From an uncultured Oscillospiraceae bacterium (GTDB taxonomy: Bacteria > Bacillota > Clostridia > Oscillospirales > Acutalibacteraceae): a stretch of 8,752 bases of DNA. Both the position numbers and the translations under genes were made by a program. The notes beneath the pieces are model-generated. The model saw nothing but the letters and a program-made list of their open reading frames with translations, had not been told where the DNA came from and made no database searches. Of this stretch, positions 5,233-8,752 are shown piece after piece. The stretch is from contig USIA01000069.1 in NCBI GenBank assembly GCA_900554535.1, positions 1 to 8,752 on the forward strand, written 5' to 3'. Position 1 is the first letter of the stretch. Every line of letters begins with the position of its first letter.

Positions 5233-6858
5233 ATGATTACTTTACAAGGCGAAGGTGTCAGCAAGGGCGTCGCATTTGGAAAGTTGCACTTTTTTGTGCG
5301 CGGCGGCGGCACTGTGGAGCGGAAAACCGTTACGGATCCAGAGGCAGAGGTTCGGCGCTTTGAGGATGCGCGCGCTAAAGCGGTCGCCGAGTTGGCAACG
5401 CTTTATACCAAAACAAAAAAAGAATTGGGCGAGGAAAATTCCCTGCTGTTCCAAATCCATCAGATGATGCTCGAGGACCTCGATTACGGAGACGCGATCT
5501 TGGGGAAGATTCGAAACGATCATGTAAACGCGGAATACGCCGTGCAGCAAACGGCTGAGGAATTTGCCAATATGTTTGCCAGCATGGACGACGCATACAT
5601 GCGCGGCCGGGCGGCGGATGTTCGCGATGTCTCCAACCGCGTAATTGCCATTCTCAGCGGCAAACCCACGGGCGGCGGGCTGCAGACTGCAGGACCCTGC
5701 ATCATTGCGGCAGATGACCTGGCCCCCAGCGAGACAGCACAGCTCGATAAGACAAAAGCCCTTGCTTTTGTGACGGCTGGCGGCTCCTCAAACGCACACA
5801 CTGCCATCTTTGCGCGCACCATGGGTATTCCCGCTGTCATTGGCCTTCAGGACAGCCTGAAGCCGGAATATGAAGGCAAAGAAGTCATTGTGGACGGCTC
5901 CACGGGCAAAGTCTATTTGGAGGCCGATGAGCAGACACGCGAGCAAATGACGGAGAAAAAGCAGGCCGAAGACACCCACAAAAAACTTCTCGCGCTTTAC
6001 CGCGGACGGAAGACCGAGACCAAAAGTGGCCGCCATATTGAGCTTTGCGCCAACATTGGAAATCCTTCCGATCTGTCTGCTGTATTGGCAAATGACGCGG
6101 AGGGTATTGGGCTCTTCCGCAGCGAATTCCTCTATCTGGAAAACAGTGATTATCCCACAGAAGACGAACAGTTCGAAGCCTACCGAACGGTGGCAGAAAA
6201 AATGGACGGCAAGCGTGTTGTCATCCGCACACTGGACATCGGCGCCGACAAGCAAGCGGATTATTTTCAGCTGCCGCACGAAGAAAACCCGGCCATGGGT
6301 CTGCGCGCTATCCGCATCTGCCTGACACGGCCGGAGGTCTTTAAAACGCAGCTGCGCGCTTTATATCGCGCTTCGGCCTATGGGAAAGTTGCGATTATGT
6401 TCCCCATGATCACATCGGTCGAAGAAGTCCGGCAGTGTAAGCAGTTTTGCGCCGAGGTGCGCAATGAATTGACGCAAGAGGGTGTTCCCTTTGCTACGGA
6501 TGTGGAATTGGGCATTATGATCGAAACGCCGGCTGCAGCCGTCATCAGCGACGAACTCGCACAGGAAGTGGATTTCTTCAGCGTGGGCACCAACGACCTG
6601 ACGCAGTACACCCTGGCTTGCGACCGTCAAAACGCAAGCATCGCACCATTCTGCAATACGCATCACAAAGCCATTTTGCGCCTGATCAAGCTGGCTGCCC
6701 AAAACGCCCATAAGGCCGGCATTTGGATCGGCATCTGCGGTGAGTTGGGCGCAGACGAGCAATTGACCGAGACGTTTGTCAACATGGGCATTGATGAGCT
6801 TTCCGTTACGCCGGCATCTATTCTGGGTCTGCGTGCACACATTTCTGAACTGGAATAA
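5233..6858 (+). CDS. ptsI: PTS Enzyme I (phosphoenolpyruvate-protein phosphotransferase)
   Basis: A 541-residue cytoplasmic enzyme, slightly shorter than the usual 570-575. It moves phosphate from phosphoenolpyruvate to HPr. The N-terminal part (about 1-145) includes the HPr-binding helices, and the phospho-histidine domain carries His189 in GGSSNAHTAIFAR. The C-terminal PEP-binding barrel (about 255-541) has GIGLFRSEFL with Arg296, IRTLDIGADK with Arg332, ENPAMGLRAIR, SVGTNDLTQY with Asn454 and Asp455, and GICGELG with catalytic Cys502. These residues fall at the same numbers as in the E. coli enzyme when translation starts at 5233. The active-site loop differs from the textbook GGRTSH form, but the histidine is kept. 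The stop codon merges with the fruK ribosome-binding site, so the two genes are tightly linked. Confidence 0.95.
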   Translation: MITLQGEGVSKGVAFGKLHFFVRGGGTVERKTVTDPEAEVRRFEDARAKAVAELATLYTKTKKELGEENSLLFQIHQMMLEDLDYGDAILGKIRNDHVNAEYAVQQTAEEFANMFASMDDAYMRGRAADVRDVSNRVIAILSGKPTGGGLQTAGPCIIAADDLAPSETAQLDKTKALAFVTAGGSSNAHTAIFARTMGIPAVIGLQDSLKPEYEGKEVIVDGSTGKVYLEADEQTREQMTEKKQAEDTHKKLLALYRGRKTETKSGRHIELCANIGNPSDLSAVLANDAEGIGLFRSEFLYLENSDYPTEDEQFEAYRTVAEKMDGKRVVIRTLDIGADKQADYFQLPHEENPAMGLRAIRICLTRPEVFKTQLRALYRASAYGKVAIMFPMITSVEEVRQCKQFCAEVRNELTQEGVPFATDVELGIMIETPAAAVISDELAQEVDFFSVGTNDLTQYTLACDRQNASIAPFCNTHHKAILRLIKLAAQNAHKAGIWIGICGELGADEQLTETFVNMGIDELSVTPASILGLRAHISELE

Positions 6859-6863
6859 GGAGG
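6857..6863 (+). promoter_or_regulatory. fruK ribosome-binding site fused to the ptsI stop codon
   Basis: The ptsI stop TAA (6856-6858) runs directly into the full AAGGAGG at 6857-6863, with a 7-nt spacer to the fruK ATG. A ribosome ending ptsI is thus already on the fruK start site, a form of translational coupling. Confidence 0.75.
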
Positions 6864-6870
6864 TTTCTCC

Positions 6871-7788
6871 ATGTTTTATACGGTCACCTTTAACCCGTCC
6901 CTCGATTATCTGATTGAGGTGAAGGATCTGTCCCTTGGCCGCGTCAACCGTACCCAACAAGAGCAGATCTATCCGGGTGGAAAAGGGATCAACGTCTCCA
7001 TCCTGCTGCAGAACCTGGGTATTTCCAGCACAGCGCTCGGCTTTTGCGCTGGCTTTACTGGCCGGGAACTGAAACGTCTGCTGGAGCAGTATGGTTGCCA
7101 CACCGACTTCATCGAAATTCCTGGTAATACACGTATCAATGTCAAAATCAAAAACGGTTCCATGACGGATATCAACGGGCAGGGCCCTTCCATTCCACAG
7201 GATGCACAGGAAGCCCTGTTCCATAAACTTGACGCACTGCAGGCGGGAGATGGGCTTGTGCTGGCAGGCTCCATTCCGAACACCCTTCCCCCGGATGTCT
7301 ATGAGCGCATTCTGCAAATGCTCGATGGCCGCGGTATCCACACCGTCGTCGACGCAACCCGCTCGCTTTTGACTCGCGTGCTGCCATACCATCCCTTCCT
7401 CATCAAACCAAACCATCACGAACTCGGTGAGATTTTTGGCAAAGAGCTGCATACGAAGGAAGAGATCGTCGACTGCGCACAAAAGCTTCAGGAACAAGGT
7501 GCACGCAATGTGCTCGTTTCCATGGGCGGTCAAGGTGCATTACTTGTCGCAGAGGACGGCCAGATTCTCTCCAGCCGGGCGCCGAATGTCAAGGCCGTCA
7601 ACCCAGTGGGCGCGGGTGACAGCATGGTCGCCGGCTTTCTCTATGGCTGGATAACCGCTCAAAATTACCGTGAAGCGTTTCGGATGGGACTTGTTTGTGG
7701 AAGCGCCACCGCCATGCAGCTCTGGCTTGCCACAAAATCGCAGATTGAGCAGCTGAGTGCAGCCTTTCCCGATCTGGTTGAGGACTGA
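6871..7788 (+). CDS. fruK: 1-Phosphofructokinase
   Basis: A 305-residue cytoplasmic kinase of the PfkB (ribokinase-like) family, at the normal family length. It converts fructose-1-phosphate, made by the fructose PTS, to fructose-1,6-bisphosphate for glycolysis. Visible motifs are NPSLDYLIEV near the start (8-17), the substrate-binding GGKGINVS (36-43), NTRINVKI (86-93), AGSIP (132-136), KPNHHELGEIFG (179-190) and the ATP-site signature NPVGAGDSMVAGF (244-256) with catalytic Asp250. PfkB kinases also include tagatose-6-phosphate kinase, but position between ptsI and a fructose EIIABC gene makes fructose-1-phosphate the likely substrate. The gap to ptsI is 12 nt and to fruA 26 nt, so all are in one operon. 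Confidence 0.94.
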   Translation: MFYTVTFNPSLDYLIEVKDLSLGRVNRTQQEQIYPGGKGINVSILLQNLGISSTALGFCAGFTGRELKRLLEQYGCHTDFIEIPGNTRINVKIKNGSMTDINGQGPSIPQDAQEALFHKLDALQAGDGLVLAGSIPNTLPPDVYERILQMLDGRGIHTVVDATRSLLTRVLPYHPFLIKPNHHELGEIFGKELHTKEEIVDCAQKLQEQGARNVLVSMGGQGALLVAEDGQILSSRAPNVKAVNPVGAGDSMVAGFLYGWITAQNYREAFRMGLVCGSATAMQLWLATKSQIEQLSAAFPDLVED

Positions 7789-7797
7789 CGATTCTGC

Positions 7798-7805
7798 AAA
7801 AGGAG
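7798..7805 (+). promoter_or_regulatory. Ribosome-binding site of fruA
   Basis: AAAAGGAG is followed by a 9-nt spacer to the ATG at 7815. It supports the chosen start of the fructose transporter gene. Confidence 0.65.
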
Positions 7806-7814
7806 AGATTGTAT

Positions 7815-8752
7815 ATGAAAATAACAGACTTACTCAACCCCAAAGGATTTGATCTGGACGCTCACGTTTCCACCAAGGCGGAGGCGATTGATCACCTGGT
7901 CGATCTGATGTATGCGACCGGCAACATCGCTGATAAAGCGAAGTATCGGGCATGCGTACAGGCGCGCGAGGAAGAAGGCACGACTGGCATTGGCGAGGGC
8001 GTCGCCATCCCGCACGCCAAGACGTCCGCCGTTTTGCGGCCCGGCCTGGCGGGCATGATTTTGCGGGACGGTTGCGATTACGACGCCATGGACGGCCAGC
8101 CGACATACCTGTTCTTCCTGATCGCAGCCCCCGACACCGAGGACAACATCCATCTGGATGTGCTTGGACGACTTTCCATGCTGTTGATGGACGATGACTT
8201 CCGGCAAAGTCTGATGCATGCCAAAAGTGTCGAGGAATTCTGCAAGCTGGTCGATGAGGCCGAAAATGCCAAAAAGGAAAAGGATGCAGCCGAACAGGCC
8301 GAAACCCCGAAATCCGGCTACCGGCTTTTGGCTGTGACCGCCTGCCCGACAGGCATTGCACACACATACATGGCAGCAGAAGGCCTGGCTGATAAGGCCA
8401 AGGAAATGGGCATTTCCATCAAAGTGGAAACGGACGGCTCTGGCGGCGTGAAAAATGCCCTGACGCCGGAGGAAATCGCAGCCTGCGAGGCTGTCATTGT
8501 GGCAGCTGACCGCGAAGTTGAGATGGCTCGTTTCGATGGCAAACCGCTGGTGCAGACGCAGGTTTCTGACGGCATCAACAAGCCGCAGGAGTTGATCGAA
8601 CGGGCGCTTTCCGGCGACGCGCCCATTTATCATGCAGCAGCCGGTTCCTCCTCTGGCGCCAGTACAAGTAGCGGCAACCACGAGGGCGTTGGACGCACGA
8701 TCTATAAAGACCTGATGAACGGTGTCTCGCACATGCTGCCATTTGTCATCGG
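7815..8752 (+). CDS. fruA: Fructose-specific PTS permease EIIABC (cut by right edge)
   Basis: The first 312 codons of a three-domain transporter that phosphorylates fructose to fructose-1-phosphate during uptake. EIIA occupies about residues 1-150, with phospho-accepting His67 in GEGVAIPHAKT. A charged linker (about 148-167) precedes EIIB (about 168-268), whose VTACPTGIAHTYMAAEGL carries phospho-Cys177, with ETDGSGGVKNALT after it. A serine/glycine-rich linker (about 270-290) leads to the first residues of the membrane EIIC domain (IYKDLMNGVSHMLPFVI), where the window ends. Full-length proteins of this type are about 630-650 residues, so roughly half is missing. It is last of the visible genes in the fru operon and receives phosphate from the HPr encoded three genes upstream. 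Confidence 0.95.
   Translation, partial: MKITDLLNPKGFDLDAHVSTKAEAIDHLVDLMYATGNIADKAKYRACVQAREEEGTTGIGEGVAIPHAKTSAVLRPGLAGMILRDGCDYDAMDGQPTYLFFLIAAPDTEDNIHLDVLGRLSMLLMDDDFRQSLMHAKSVEEFCKLVDEAENAKKEKDAAEQAETPKSGYRLLAVTACPTGIAHTYMAAEGLADKAKEMGISIKVETDGSGGVKNALTPEEIAACEAVIVAADREVEMARFDGKPLVQTQVSDGINKPQELIERALSGDAPIYHAAAGSSSGASTSSGNHEGVGRTIYKDLMNGVSHMLPFVI

Noticed and set aside
6361..7533. A 390-codon open frame on the minus strand opposite ptsI and fruK
   Set aside because: It crosses two well-supported genes, has no ribosome-binding site or recognisable motif, and its odd Cys/His/Gln-rich composition is what antisense reading of such genes gives.
7830..8732. A 300-codon open frame on the minus strand opposite fruA
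   Set aside because: The plus-strand frame shows clear EIIA and EIIB active sites. The antisense frame shows no family features and no start signal.
1..8752. CRISPR arrays, tRNA or rRNA genes, insertion sequences, attachment sites
   Set aside because: No regularly spaced repeats, RNA-gene sequences, transposase motifs or paired terminal repeats were seen on either strand.

Overview
The window (about half G+C, strong AAGGAG-type ribosome-binding sites, tight operons) looks like a low-to-mid G+C Gram-positive anaerobe of the class Clostridia, probably a gut-associated Oscillospirales/Ruminococcaceae-type genome. This rests on protein style (Clostridia-like HPr and Enzyme I variants, a three-domain fructose PTS protein, an RpiR regulator) and not on any database search.

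Left half, minus strand. Positions 3697 down to 1 read: an RpiR/SIS-domain regulator, a rho-independent terminator, a 246-nt intergenic stretch holding a near-perfect palindrome, then an ABC importer operon. The importer genes are an ATPase, a fused double permease, and the first 32 codons of a lipoprotein substrate-binding protein that runs off the left edge. The three transporter genes overlap by 8 and 11 nt, so they are almost certainly co-translated. The importer belongs to the broad iron/thiamine/2-aminoethylphosphonate/hexose-phosphate group, and its substrate cannot be read from the sequence. A regulator with a phosphosugar-binding SIS fold beside it makes a phosphorylated sugar or related organophosphate a reasonable guess.

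Middle, 3698-4069. A 372-nt AT-rich divergent intergenic region separates the RpiR gene from the fructose operon. It holds a very good sigma-A promoter (TTGACT, 17 nt, TATGAT) for the rightward operon, and repeated elements that look like a two-site operator for the DeoR-type regulator.

Right half, plus strand. A five-gene fructose operon: fruR (DeoR-family regulator), ptsH (HPr), ptsI (Enzyme I), fruK (1-phosphofructokinase) and fruA (fructose EIIABC, cut by the right edge after 312 codons). Together these form a complete phosphorelay: PEP to EI (His189), to HPr (His15), to EIIA (His67), to EIIB (Cys177), to fructose entering as fructose-1-phosphate. FruK then makes fructose-1,6-bisphosphate, and FruR probably senses fructose-1-phosphate. 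The general PTS enzymes sit inside the sugar-specific operon, and this HPr has arginine where the regulatory Ser46 normally is. These two points are the most interesting biology here.

I see no wholly new system, no mobile element, no CRISPR array and no RNA gene. The region reads as two neighbouring sugar-phosphate-linked uptake loci with informative variations.
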